In this document: in pieces, positions 35,234 to 47,500 of the stretch
Layout of the letters: every line of letters begins with the position of its first letter
Numbering within the stretch: position 1 is the first letter of the stretch
Source of the DNA: Capniomyces stellatus
Lineage: Eukaryota > Kickxellomycota > Harpellomycetes > Harpellales > Legeriomycetaceae
NCBI GenBank assembly: GCA_001661515.1
Contig: LUVW01000015.1
Coordinates: forward strand, 143,553-207,552
Length of the DNA: 64,000 nucleotides
Direction of reading: 5' to 3'
The notes under the pieces: generated by a model
What the model was told of the DNA's origin: nothing
Databases searched by the model: none
The model's input: only the letters and a program-made list of their open reading frames with translations
Made by a program: the position numbers and the translations under genes

Positions 35234-36778
35234 TTTTTTTCTCTTTCTGTTCTGCTTTCTGCTTTGCTTTGCTCTGCACTACCTTTTTTTTGCTTTTGCT
35301 TTCTTCTTCTTCTCTCTCTATATCTATTCTACTTGTTTTTATCGCTATTTGCTTGTACTCCTTTTCGACTGCTGTTTTGTTTTAGTGTGTAAAAAATAAA
35401 GACACGCGCTCCCACAATAATGATTCAAACAGTAATAACAACAGTTATCAATTTGACCACTATTTTCTTTTTTTTTTAAACTCCAATGATTCGATAACCG
35501 ACTGGCTGTATTTTCAGTGTTGGTGGCTGAGACTGGCGAAATTCCTATATTCAGTAGATTAAAAAGTATCCGACTACTGCCTAGCTCCTGGTTTGCTGTT
35601 CACAAAACAATGTTTAAATAACTTGTTCAGTTAATAATTCCCTTTATTTTTCGATATTATAGCATACAGAGATCTGTACATAGTTCGATAAACTTTGGAT
35701 ATTGGACTTGACCCACTTGATCGTACTAATTCGCCTATTCTTGTTATTCTTGTTATTACTCCTATTCAGCCGAGCTTGCTCTATTTTTGACGATAATAAA
35801 GATGTTTTTCTATTTTAAACCTTTTGTTTTTTACAACTAGACAATTATAACCAAGCTTTATAAACTTACAAATCAAAGTATAGTTCGACTTTTTTTGCTT
35901 AAAAAATATATGTAACAATAGTGCTGGTATTAATCAGGAAATTAATTGATATGAAATTAAACTCATTGGAAATTTGGTTTGAAATTAGTGTTCAAAAAAA
36001 AAAATATAACTCCCGCGAAATCTCAGTATATAATACTTGACCACTTTATTCCAAATGATGGCCATACACTACATTCGCTTGATTTATAAATAGCAACATA
36101 AATACTCCATTTTGGTCTTTCAGGCGCTATTTAAATGTCATCAATAAAACTCACGTTCCCTTTTATCTTGAAAATAATTAAACTAATTAGCAACTTGGCC
36201 CTGTAACTGCAATAAGCCTTCAAACTAAAAGCCAAAAAAAAAGTTTTCCCTTTTAGCTTTATTTATATGTTTGTCAATTGCTTGGTCATAAGATTCTGAA
36301 TAAAGCTCAAATAAAGCATTAATGAAACTATACAGATCACACAACCTGGGTAAAACACAAAAGTTATGCAAATTGCAAATTATATAAACTATGTCTCACG
36401 TTACCTATTATTTCATTCACAGTTACCAAAATAAACACTAATTAAAACGAATTTCGTACCTGTAGCCAAAAAACGGCTAATTTTTATATATATCTATATC
36501 ATTCCAATAATAACAAAAACATTAAATGTTGCTAGACTCAAGCTACGAGTACAAGCGCTTTACACCAAATATCTTTATTTTCATTTAATTAAATCGGTAT
36601 CGTAAAAACTAGTCAAAAAAGGCATTATTTAATTTCAATAAAAATAAATAAAAAAGGCATCAATTATCAGAAACAAGGCTAGAAAAAAATAGTACACTTA
36701 TTATTCATGTTACAACTGCTTTAGTCAACAGAGCTGTGTTGTTCTGATATGTATCAACAACTGCGACAAATTCTGTGG
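35234..36778. other. Intergenic spacer, no supported gene
   Basis: AT-rich spacer between the inhibitor-2 promoter and the 3' end of the CtIP/Sae2 gene. T- and A-runs only; I see no coding or structured RNA signal. Confidence 0.5.
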
Positions 36779-38816
36779 TTATTCGACCTGTGAGTCTGGA
36801 AAATCTACATCCCAAAACTCACAAGGTGTACTAGGTGGCACAAATACGTGTCTGTGGCGAGACACCGACTGAATGTGTCTCTGCGCTTCTGATGTATCGG
36901 TGTTTGCAGACAGTCCGTTGACGTTTTGCTTACTGGGCTTGATCAGCTGGATATTGAATTCAACCTGTGGCAGTGGTCCTGCAGCCTCAAAAAACTTGCT
37001 ACAACATTCGCAATCTACAGCATGCATTCCTTTGCGCGTCTGCTTGTTTCTGACTATTTGGTCTGCTTTGATCTGCCTATATTCATTTTTTTTGGTTTAT
37101 TCAATTTTTTTTGGTTTTTTTATAAAGTAAATTCAATCATAGATTTATTTTTTTGGTTTAAACACAACATAGAATATGGTAAGGACTACCCGCCCATAAT
37201 CGTGTATTATAAAAATGCAAGGGGGCTATTGTATTGTTAGTTTGGACAAATACACACATTCTCGAGTATCCAAATACATAATATCACTATATAACAAAGT
37301 CTAACCATTTATTTGTTTACTTTTTGCTGGCACCCGATATATTGCCATCGTGTGATCTTTTGAGCACAGACACGCGAGGGTTTTGGCCTTTGAAGGAATT
37401 TAGATGTGCGCTGTGTGCGTCTCGACCAGAGTTGGCTTCACTTAAATACTCTACCTCTGAGCCAGGATCCAGCAATTGCGTTGGTGTAAACTCGGCATTA
37501 TCAGGCGTTAAGCCATCCTTATAACTCTGTTCTTCGTCGCCGCAACTGCCTAGAAAAATTGGCGAAGATGGATGGTATAGATTGGCGTCAATAAAGCCAG
37601 ACTCTGAAATACCAGACATATTCTTGTAAATGTTTAAATCCAGTGTATCAGTTCTGTTCATTTTAGGTTCAAGCGCACTTTTGTAACCATTTAGACCGCT
37701 AGACGCAATCTTATTATGCGATTTTCTCATAGTGCCAGTACTATCGTGATGTAAGTGGTGTGGGTTATCCCCCAACTCGGTTGATAGCTGTGTTTCTAGA
37801 TCACAAAAGTTGGTGGCAGACTTTCCATTCTCCTCTAACCGGGCATTTCTATCCAAGCCTAGGAAATCATTGTTGCCTTTAGCTTTGGGTATGCAGTTGC
37901 CTGATGTTAGTTCTTGGGATACTCCGCATTGTCCATCAGTGCTACTATCCATATAAGAACACGCTCCCTCCTTCTGCTTGCCCCTTTCCTCTTCCTCTTC
38001 CACTATCTCTATTTCTTTTTCCTCCTCTACCCCCACCACTTCCTGTTCCCGTTCCTGTTCTTCCTCACCCTTTCCCTCTCCCTCCTCCTCACCCTCTCCC
38101 TCTCCCTCCTCCTCTCCCTCCTCCTCTTCTTCCTCCTCATCCTCTAAATCTAAATCTATAACTTCAATAGGATTTTGATCACTTTGATGAATCTTTCTAT
38201 TTTTTGAGCTTTGCTCAGACTCGAGTAAAACAGTACCGGTATCTCTAGCCATAAGTCTACTACTTCCTCTGTTTATAGCTGGTGTCCCTTTTGTTCTATT
38301 TTCTTTGATGTTGGGATCATAAAAACTATTTTGCTCGAAATCTCCATACTTGGCCTTCAGCGAATCCAGTTCAAACTTCACTTTGTTTAGCTCAGCTTTC
38401 AAAGCCTTAATTTCGTAATAGTGCGCGTTGTTTCCCAAGTTATAATCTTCGCCCGCATTTTCAAGCATTGCATTCATCTCTCTCAAGGATTCGTTTTCGT
38501 TAATATAATATCGATTTAAACTTCTAGAGCTCCCCAAATCGTGTTGCAATTCATCTAGTAAGTTTATAACACGAGTGTTCGTTCAACATTTACTTTTATA
38601 TTATTTACTATCTTATTACAGCTAGATCAAGAACTAAAACTAGATCTAGATCTATACCTAAAACCAAAACAAAAACCAAAACAAAAACTAAATGACGGGA
38701 TGGTACTTATTTGAGCTGCTCTTACCTATTCGTTCTTTCAAAAGCTCGAGTTCATTCTTTGTAACTTCCTCAACAATCCTCAGATCGTTGCTGATTCTTT
38801 TAAACAAATCGTCCAT
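36779..38816 (-). CDS. CtIP/Sae2/Ctp1-type DNA-end resection factor
   Basis: Activator of the Mre11-Rad50-Nbs1/Xrs2 nuclease that starts resection of DNA double-strand breaks. Three exons (38816-38726, 38554-37321, 37076-36779) join in phase to 540 residues. The N-terminus (MDDLFKRISNDLRIVEEVTKNELELLKERI, continuing into the second exon) is a helical region of the kind that tetramerises CtIP/Ctp1. A second coiled coil follows (ALKAELNKVKFELDSLKAKYG). The middle is disordered, with a long Glu/Gly tract and Ser/Thr sites. The last exon holds the SAE2 domain: KADQIVRNKQTRKG, a C-x-C-C cluster (CECCSKFFEAAG), then VSRHRHVFVPPSTPCEFWDVDFP, matching the family SRHR and FW-x-V/I-x-FP signature. The 244-base second intron separates this domain from the rest; without it the frame stops at 37317. 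Confidence 0.92.
37985..38150. repeat. In-frame Glu/Gly low-complexity tract in CtIP-like gene
   Basis: CCCTCTCCCTCCTCC-type polypyrimidine repeats (+ strand) encode long runs of Glu with Gly and Lys. An unusual, probably length-variable, acidic linker in a resection factor. Confidence 0.8.
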
Positions 38817-38983
38817 TCTTTTCAATATCTCGCTTTTATTGGTTTTTTACTATCAAGTAACGTCAAAAATGATAAACACACACAGGTTTATTCTGATTTC
38901 GCCTAATTTTAAAATGGTAAATAAGCCAAGCTGGAAACAAAGCCGACTTTTCAAAATATTTACGCGTCAGACAAAAATATATC

Positions 38984-38990
38984 AAAAAAA
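38984..38990 (-). terminator. Pol III oligo(T) terminator of U6
   Basis: Seven consecutive T on the U6 strand immediately after a GC-rich hairpin, as expected for RNA polymerase III termination. Confidence 0.85.
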
Positions 38991-39045
38991 TTACCCCCGT
39001 AGGGGCGTCCACTCAAGATTTACGTGTCATCCTTGCGCAGGGGCC

Positions 39046-39077
<32 letters not shown>

Positions 39078-39094
39078 TCAAGTGTCAGAGGCAC
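38984..39094 (-). ncRNA. U6 spliceosomal snRNA
   Basis: Catalytic RNA of the spliceosome, transcribed by RNA polymerase III. Reading the minus strand, the invariant core is intact and uninterrupted: AAAATTGGAACGATACAGAG, then AAGATTAGCATGGCCCCTGC, then GCAAGGATGACACG. This includes the ACAGAG box that pairs with the 5' splice site, the AGC triad and the internal stem-loop. A short 5' hairpin (GUG...CAC) precedes it. The 3' part (GTAAATCTTGAGTGGACG) departs from the usual tail and ends in a small GC hairpin (GCCCC-TAC-GGGGG). The gene closes with a T7 run (38990-38984), a normal Pol III terminator. No intron interrupts the core, unlike some fungal U6 genes. The 5' end is estimated from the hairpin and TATA distance. 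Confidence 0.95.
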
Positions 39095-39126
39095 AAGTGC
39101 ATGACAACAATCATAAATAAAACAGC

Positions 39127-39134
39127 AATATATA
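39127..39134 (-). promoter_or_regulatory. TATA box of U6 gene
   Basis: TATATATT-type element about 33-40 bases upstream of the estimated U6 5' end, the position used for TATA-directed Pol III initiation at U6 in fungi. An A-box- or B-box-like match was not established. Confidence 0.6.
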
Positions 39135-40971
39135 CTTGGCAAAATTTTGTTTTTACTAGAGTTATGGGACTTGATAGTTTTTCAAATGACTTTTTTCACT
39201 GGTTTTACCAAGCGTACCATTGGTCCATATTTAAGCAAATTACTATTTTTTTAATAATTGGTGTTATTGGGTAAAATCAGCGTAGAAAAGGATTCTGATC
39301 CGAAAGCAATGCTTCGAGTTGTCGATAGCGATCAAGGTTTACAGCCATTCCTTTGCTTTTTTGTTTTTTTTGGATTATATACTTTAAAAGCGATAAGCTA
39401 TACTAGCCCCTTTTTAAGCCCACCTTTGCAGAATAGCTTGGTCACTCTGGCAGTCAATATCAGAATAGTATCCGTTATCCCAGCATAATTAATTTGTGGG
39501 AGTGTTTCTCCTTGTTGGGTTAGTGCTTTAAGAAATGTGGTGTTTTGTTTTTTTGTATTTTTTTACTTTTCATTTAGAGATCGTGTATTCCAAATTAATT
39601 TATTTTCAGCTGCAACTCGCGTGTGTCAAGTATAATTGCTCGGAAATAGAACTTTTCCAGCGACACTTGCTTGAGCTACACTATTACTAATCTAAAGAAG
39701 ATACCATCCATAACTAGCAAACAGGATGGTGCTAGAATGTAACTTTAACTTTTAGCTCTTGTGTTTGGTCTAGTTGCCATCGATAGTTTTAACTAAATAA
39801 AGCCACTTTCTGAATAAATTCTATAATACTGCAAATAGACTGATAGCAGACGATTAGATAATTCAAATTGGATACCTTCTAATTCAAGTAGATTAATCAG
39901 CATCGAGCTTTTCAATTTGTGTTAATAAGTTGGCAGGATCAAGTGTGGTTTTGCTGCAGTATTACAAATTAGAAGCTTTTTTAGTGCAAAGAAAATTTTG
40001 CAGTTTTTAGAAGGCAATTAATTACGGTAAACATTCACCAAAACAAGTTAAACACAGTTTTTTCAATATATTAATGCTATATTAAAAAATAAATTTGTGT
40101 TGAATGCAGTTACAGAATAGTTGGGTGTTGTTGTACTGAAGCCAGGCAGAGGAAAGAGAAAAAAAATTACACAGCCTATAAGAACCACATGGGTTTAAAA
40201 AAGGTACAATTCAAGCTAGATATTATAGTTAATAAAGCTAAAATTTCAGCAATTGAACGAGTTTCTGCAATCACATTGAGCTAAAGTGGTTATGGTTATA
40301 GTTATCTAATCTTGTAACAATAGGGTTTTGGCAAATCCGAACTTGGTTTAAACATGAAAATGTTCTAGTTCAGTAGAACTAAATATAAAGTTTATTGCGA
40401 TTTGACATTCACATTATTAGTGGTTGGGAGAGAACACTTCGCCATCGAAATTAGGCTATATTGGGGTACCATTTTGGGTTTTATCAATCGCTTTTGCTAA
40501 TATTACGTCCCACAAAGATTTTTTAGTATTCCATTTTTGGTAGCGTTACATTTTTAACGTAATTAGTTTCTAAAATCCATGAATTATAAAGTTTAAAGAT
40601 CCAGCAATAAGTACCCAATAGTCTAACGCTCTTATTATTATGGTATTTTCCGAGTTAAACAAAACGAAATCAAGTATGTCCAGAAAAAAATTCCCGCCTC
40701 ACGTTGAAGCAAACCAATAGCCCACTTTTTTTGTCGTTTTGGTAGGTTTCCCCTGAAGCTGGGTTTATCTAATAAAACAGAAACTCAAATAGGAGAATGG
40801 GGGTTTTGATTACTTGCGACTTTCATAATTTCCCTCACTTTTCTTTCAGAACCACTGTTTTAATGCCTGGAAGGAAGCTTTTAGTTTGTTTTTTTTGTTC
40901 ATTTACTAAGCAAATTGGAAATGGATTTGTGGACTAGTGAACTTATTTGTGAATTTTATTTTATTTTTTAT

Positions 40972-41033
40972 TTGGGGATTTGGGGATTTGTGAATTAGGG
41001 GATTTGTGAGTTTGGGGATTTGTGAGTTTGTGT
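40972..41033. repeat. Degenerate GGGGATTTGTGA tandem repeat
   Basis: About five imperfect copies of a 10-14 base unit (GGGGATTTG, GTGAATTAG, GTGAGTTTG) in non-coding DNA. Confidence 0.75.
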
Positions 41034-41180
41034 TATACTTTAATGTTTGTTTTTTTTGTTTTGTCAAGGTTTTAGACTATAACTGGCCAAGTCCAGGCTT
41101 TATGCAGGATTGCTATTATGTATTTGGTTATAGACGGTTTAAATATCTGTTATAAAAGCAGCATGTTCACAAAGTTTGTT

Positions 41181-41207
41181 GTTCAGATGTTCAGATGTTC
41201 AGATGTT
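41181..41207. repeat. GTTCAGAT x3 tandem repeat
   Basis: Three exact copies of an 8-base unit plus a partial fourth. Confidence 0.8.
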
Positions 41208-43459
41208 GACCAAGTTGTATTGCTGGAGGTTTTTTTAAAAAAGTTTTTTCTTGAATTCTTGCTTTTTCTCTTGTTACTTTTGTATCATTTTTTTAATATT
41301 GGTATAAATATTGGCATTAATATTAAATTTAGCCTATAAATTAGCTTTTTTTTTAAGCCATTTATTTATCCATTGCAAAAACCTTAAAACTGAAAAGATT
41401 GATAAAGCCTTTCCATTTGAACAACACAGTTAATTTGACAAACATTGTTGTTTTATTACAACGGGATGACAAACACATTTTCCTACTTGCGTAAACATTA
41501 GTTATGTAAACCGAATACACTACAGCATGGACGTTTTTATTCTTTATTCTGTGCGAAAGTGAATTTGATGGGCAAGTATCCGCAATGATAAAGTAAATTT
41601 AAGTGTTACCTAATAAAAGCTGATTTAAAAAGCTAGATAGAGCTGTAAGCCATTAAAGTAATCGAGTTTTTTTTATTACAGTTTTAATCGAAAACAAAAG
41701 CTTCGATAATTAGGTTGTTTTTTAAAAAATAATAATGCAATGAAATTACTCCAATAAAGGGAAAGATCAATTGGGTTTAATATTCAGAATCTATAAATAA
41801 ACAGCAATTAGAAATAAATATACAAATAGACGTGCAATTTGTGGATTTGTAAACTTGAAAAGTAATGATACAATGCAAGAGATTTAAGCCCAACCAGGTT
41901 TGCACCACCTAGTTTGAAGGGAAAAAAAAAGTTGAAGCTTTTAGGGTTCAGGTTCACAAATGAATTCAATATCAACAAAACTGTCAACCTGAAAAGCTAG
42001 CAAAGATAAAAAAAAATGAAAGAAGAGAAAAGAAAAAGTTGAAAAGAAAAAGTTGAGAAAAGAACAAGCACCAAACTTTAAAATTCAACGTTAACGAGTT
42101 TTTAGCTAGTATATATCTTTAGAATATCAATACTATTCGTCTTCTCAATCAACTAATAGAACTAAACCGATAATCGTATTAATACCGTCGCTCTTTTTTA
42201 TTCATGATATTACTTCCAGCAAGCCATAAATAACACACAAAACTATATATAACTGTATAATAACAAAAAAAGCAGCGAGGCGTTTCCTAGAGTTATACTT
42301 CACACACTTGCAACGTCAACCCAAGGTAAGCCAGCTTAAACTGTAATCATTTCCTCCAAGGTAATGATGGTTTGTATTAAAAGATACACATGGGATAAAG
42401 TCTACATGTATGTCTAGACACATACAGACATCTATACAGATACACCGATGTCTAGATAAGGGTACAGTCGATCAAACTTATACCAATGCCAATAATAGTA
42501 GCTATTAGAGTATAGTTAGAGACTAGATTATTAAATATATCTAAATACTCTACTCAAATACGATTCAGGCCCACAAAATTTATGGTCTGGTGTTGATGCT
42601 GCAGATATATACTGCTAGCGCATGAAAAAAAAAAAACTCCCATTCTAGTACATGAAGGAAAATTATAAAAGACTTTGCTAAATATTACACACGAGCTTTT
42701 AAAACCAAAAGAACATTAATCTACGTTTGTTTAAAAGGTAGAACAGTTTTTTTTGGGGTGTATTTCCAACCTGGCAAAGTTGATGATTTTATTTTCCACA
42801 ACCGAAGCTGCAAAATCGTTTAATCGTGATATCTAGAGGGTTAAATAGCACGCTTGGTTTATTAATACAACTGCAGGAGAATTAATAGCAAAGTGATACA
42901 TGCAATTTTCGATATTTACGCCAGCTAATGCTATGGTCAAAAAGATCCAAGTATCAAACACAATTAAGCGATTAAACAATAGACCAAGTCGTCAGCTCTG
43001 TCAACCAAGAATGATACTGGAATACCAAGAATCAATATATTTACATATACATATATTAACACATTTAAATCGCCATTATCTATTTGTTTTAACAATAACA
43101 CGGATAAGCGAGAAAACTAATGAGGGTGAATATAAAGAATGTTATTAACTGGAGAGCTGGAGTATCTGCACTTTATTAAACGTGTAATATAATTCAAAAA
43201 GATTCAGTAAATATACATATAATACAAATAATAATAGTTGAAAAGAATGCAACACTATTTAATTGCTATAATTGTTCAAGATTAATGGTGTGGGTTTGTG
43301 TTTAGAACAATCAATGTCTTTTTTTTTTCTCGCTAAGAGTGCATCGATTGGTAGTGCTAAACATAAAATATTTGCTGGAATCAATTCGGCCAACATACTA
43401 TCAATAATCGTACAACTGTGCTAAATACCAAGTATTTGAAATGTAATAAGATCAAAAAC

Positions 43460-43680
43460 GATGGTATTGGCAACAGCAATAGCAACATTAATATAAATAG
43501 TAGTAGCAAAAGTAATAGCAATAGCAACAGTAGTATCAATAGTAATGGTGGTAGCAATTGTAGCAGCAATGGTGATAGCAAAAGCAATATAAATATCAGT
43601 ATCAATTTCAAAATTAACAGTGGTGATAATAGAACAGGACTAGTAGCAAGTAATGTAGCAGCATTATTAATAGTAATAGT
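43460..43680. repeat. Degenerate (AGYAAT)n triplet-based array
   Basis: Imperfect AGCAAT/AGTAAT/AGCAAC units. Both strands stay open because of the 3-base period, giving Asn/Ser-rich and Leu-rich frames that I regard as repeat translations. Confidence 0.75.
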
Positions 43681-44538
43681 CTATTGAGATCCAAATTGGT
43701 TTGTAGATTAATAACCTAAAGGTCTACTATTATTTTTTTGAATACACTTTTATTTTTAATTTTACTAAAAAAAAAGTGGATTATTATTTCTCCACGAAAG
43801 AATGGGAAGATGCTAACCAACGTCAATAATTGGAATTTGGAGTAGCATTTTAAGGCGAGAAGAAATGCTGTTAAATATGTTTAAATATCTAGTAAATCTT
43901 GTTGAACTATATAAATCAAAATGTATATATTAAAGCAAAGGCAGCAAAAATTGACATAATTGTTGCTGAGAATTCACTTACACCTGAATGAATACCAATT
44001 AAAGAAGTAACATTTGCTCAATATCCTCATTTTGGTTAAACAAAGGCTACAGGCATTTGGCAACAAGTTCACGCAAAAAGAAAAAAAAAGAAAACAAAAT
44101 TAAAGAAAACAAGTCAAAGTAAAGTAAAGCAAAGAAAAAGCCATACACATTTTTATATCCTTTAAAACCCTCGAATTAACCAGAGTAAGAGTAATAGTAT
44201 TCTAACCTTATTCAAAATTGGGTTGAATGGATATATACAGTTACCTGATACAGAAATATAATATTTATAATACCAATTTGGACTTTTTTTTTTAAAAAGA
44301 CTATTAGAGTAGAGTAAGAGTTGAATACAAGGACAGTTCTTTTTTAGTTCAGCTATTCCTGGTTTTGCTTGTTGCTTTAAATCAAGCTCAAAAGATATAT
44401 TTAGTAGTATATAAGCGTTTAGCTGATGTTTATATTAGTAGGGTTATATCACGTAGTAACAGTAGCATATTTTTACTAAAATCACTTTTATATTTATTAA
44501 AATTAGCACAGATATTCTGCAAACGAAGCAAAGTTAAA

Positions 44539-47500
44539 ATGGGGATTGGTTCATTATTTGGAAGAGTGCATACAGCGAAAAAACAGGAGGAAAATGTAGA
44601 TGTATCTCAGTCAAAAAAGGCCCAGGCACTAACAAAAGATACTAGAAGAAAGTCGCCCGAAAAATCCACTACTAGTAGACGGAAGTCGTTCCTGTTTATG
44701 GGAGGGGGGAAAGATAGTGACCAAAGCAATACAAAATCCAAGGTAGATCCAGGCTCAGAAGTTAGACGCGAGTACTTTATTGAAGAAAGGACAAAAACAA
44801 GAAGCGATACACCTGAGATTCGATTGGATAAAATAGAGCTAAACTTTCAAGGGGGACTGATGGGAGGGATGGAGGGTGAGTCGAGATACAAGTCGTACCT
44901 GGATCCCCGCAACGAAGAAACTGTTCCAAACAACAAGTTAGATTTTGGTAGTATTGACGACTGGGGGTTAAGCTCTTTAACTAGCTCTGGCAGGAACAGT
45001 GAACAGCAGCAAACGAAGCCTACTGTGCCTAAAGATAAAACCATTAGCAAGTCAAAGATTGCCACAGACAGAGTCAATAACATGACCAGTACTAAGAACG
45101 CGTATGCAGACACATACACAAATGCACAAAAAAGCAGTGTGGCTCAAGCAAAAGATCAATATGGTTATAACAGGTCAAAGTTAACAGACAATCATGATTA
45201 CGAGCTACCAAACAACATAATTAGTTCAATGGGCGAAGATACCATGTTCTTAAATGGCCAGTCGTTTGGGTGGAACGAGAACGGTTCAGATGATACAGCT
45301 AATAGAGATGTAGACTTTGACTACAAGAAGTCGGATTTAGCAAGATTTGATTTGGACAGTTTTAGTGGATACACAAACAACAACACTAGTGACATTAGCA
45401 ACAATAAAAGCAACATCGGGTTTGGAGACTTTATCGTTGATTTCAAGATTAGCGACAAGAGAACAATATCCTCATCGGAAAACACCTTGGGCAAGGACAA
45501 GTGTGACTCGGAAAAAAGTGCTAGTGTGGATGAACTTAGTTATGATAAACCAAAACGTGAATCACAAAAAACAAACGTTAAGTCCAGGCCTAGTGGAGAC
45601 TTTAGCACACCAACCTCAAACCCAAAGGACAGCGAAAAGGCCAAAGTTATCAAAAAGAAGAGTGGCTTTTTTGGGTTTATTAAAGCATCAAAAGAGACCA
45701 AAAGCGAAGATTCTACAAAGGACAAAGCAAAGTTAGTCAGAAAAAAGTCCGTGATTCTGAGCAGTACCAACCAAAAAAGACAATCGATACCATTTGACCA
45801 CGGTCCGCCACCAAAAAGCAAGAGTGGACCAGATGCGGTTGCTGACCTGGATAGACCTGAAATCACGAATAGGATCTACAATGAACAATCGAGCAAAGGT
45901 AGATCTAAACATGATTATGACGAAGATGAGCATAACGACGAGGTTGTTCCACAGGATATGAAGAAAACCAACAACTTTACAGAGGAGCTGGCTAGACTAG
46001 CCGAGCTTGAAGAGCGGAGGTTGAAAAAAGAAATGCAAAAGGCCAAGGTTCAGCAGATCAAGGACAACGAGGAAAAGAAGAAGAATCAGGTGTATAACCG
46101 AATGAGGGAGAGACATCTGAAAGAGTTTAAGATCAACAACATGGGCGGTGTTTACAAGCCAGCGTACCCGAATCAGAACATTAGCAGTGGTGAGGTAGAC
46201 CAGACTATAGTTGACTCATCAGCATTTTACCCACATACAAACGCAATGTATGGTGTTGATGGAGAAGCTGTAATGAACTTTAACGGTAACAGTCCATCAG
46301 TTCAGTACAATGGCATCATGAACGCAGTGGATATGGGCCAACAGTATGGAACAGCAGGGGTAATGTCTGCTGATGGGTCAGGAGCTGTTTCCGGATCGCC
46401 AATGATGTATCCAAATGGTTATGTAGCTCAGAACTGCTATCCAGGACAGCTGAATGGAATGCCGATAGCTATTGGAAGCAACGGTATGCCTATACTGACA
46501 CCAGCGATGCAGTACCAGGATGTCCAAGATGAGTTTGGCGAGTACCCGAATGAGGACGATATTAACATGGATACCTTGGCTGAAAATTCGGATGAAGTTG
46601 ACGAAGGCAGTATCCAAGGCAACGAGATATATGAAACTGGAAAAGGTAATGAGGCCTATGTCGAAGAAAAAGCTTTGTACCAAAGCCAAGTTCAAGCTGG
46701 TGATGATGATGACGATGATGACGATGATAATGAGGTTTTGGGCAACATAAAGATTGTTGACAATAAATTCACAAAGAGGTCGACTTTTGAAGTATCCAGC
46801 ACAGCAGAGCACGCCGACGAGGCAGCTATTCCAAACAATGGCATATATGATTCAGAAAGCTTGGTTACTTCTGTTAGCATGATCAAAAAAATCAGCAGCA
46901 CCGGCAATATAGCCAAAAGACTGTCCAACGCTGGCCTGCATAATCTTAATGTTGATACAAGGCCCATCACCAATAAAATCCTCGAGAACCCAGACCTACT
47001 ATCTGATAATAACCGCAAAACAGTTAGATTCCGCCAAACGGTCTCTGTGGTGTTCAATTCGCCACTATCGCCTGACGAAAACGCAGTTATCCCAAAAGTA
47101 GGCGGCACAGAGCCTTCCAAAAAGGATGAGGAGAAAAGCAATAGCGGTGGTGCGGTGGAAAGAAAGGGGTCCAGCGATAGTAATCCTGAATCAAGCGCAA
47201 GAAATTCTGGAGGTATAGCAAGATTTTACCAAAGTGCTGTCAGCTCACGCTCAGTATCTGATTTTGCCAGCTTGTCAAGAAAGAACCAACGTGAGATAAT
47301 TGAAAAGTCCGAGAAGCTTAGGCGACTGAGCGTGATTGGTTTGCAAGGGACCAGTAATCCAGAACCAGCAGAGTATGACTCTGATCAAAGCTATAAAGAA
47401 GAAAACGCAGACGATAATGGGTTTGAGGGTCAAAGTAAGGAGCCTAGCGAGGCTAAGCCAAAAACAAGGGTAAATACCACTGCTCCAAGCAAGGAGAAGA

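Larger units (their letters stand above)
39135..44538. other. 5.4-kb gene-poor region
   Basis: The largest gap without a supported gene. It is AT-rich with several simple repeats: a GGGGATTTGTGA-type array (40972-41033), a GTTCAGAT triplication (41181-41207) and a degenerate AGCAATAGT-type triplet array (43460-43680). Reading frames here are short or repeat-derived. It presumably contains the promoter and leader of the large gene at 44539. Unspliced non-coding RNAs cannot be judged by eye. Confidence 0.5.

Noticed and set aside
38692..39120. 142-codon frame on + strand
   Set aside because: Runs antisense through the U6 snRNA and the first exon of the CtIP-like gene.
43418..43687. Asn/Ser-rich frame (+) and Leu-rich frame (-)
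   Set aside because: Both arise from a degenerate triplet array with a 3-base period.
44365..44538. Upstream 58-codon extension of the large unknown protein
   Set aside because: AT-rich, leader-like composition; the MGIGSLFGR start is more protein-like. It could still be used.
44539..44562. N-myristoylation site at MGIGSLFG
   Set aside because: Gly2 is present, but the preferred Ser/Thr at position 6 is Leu, so the signal is weak.
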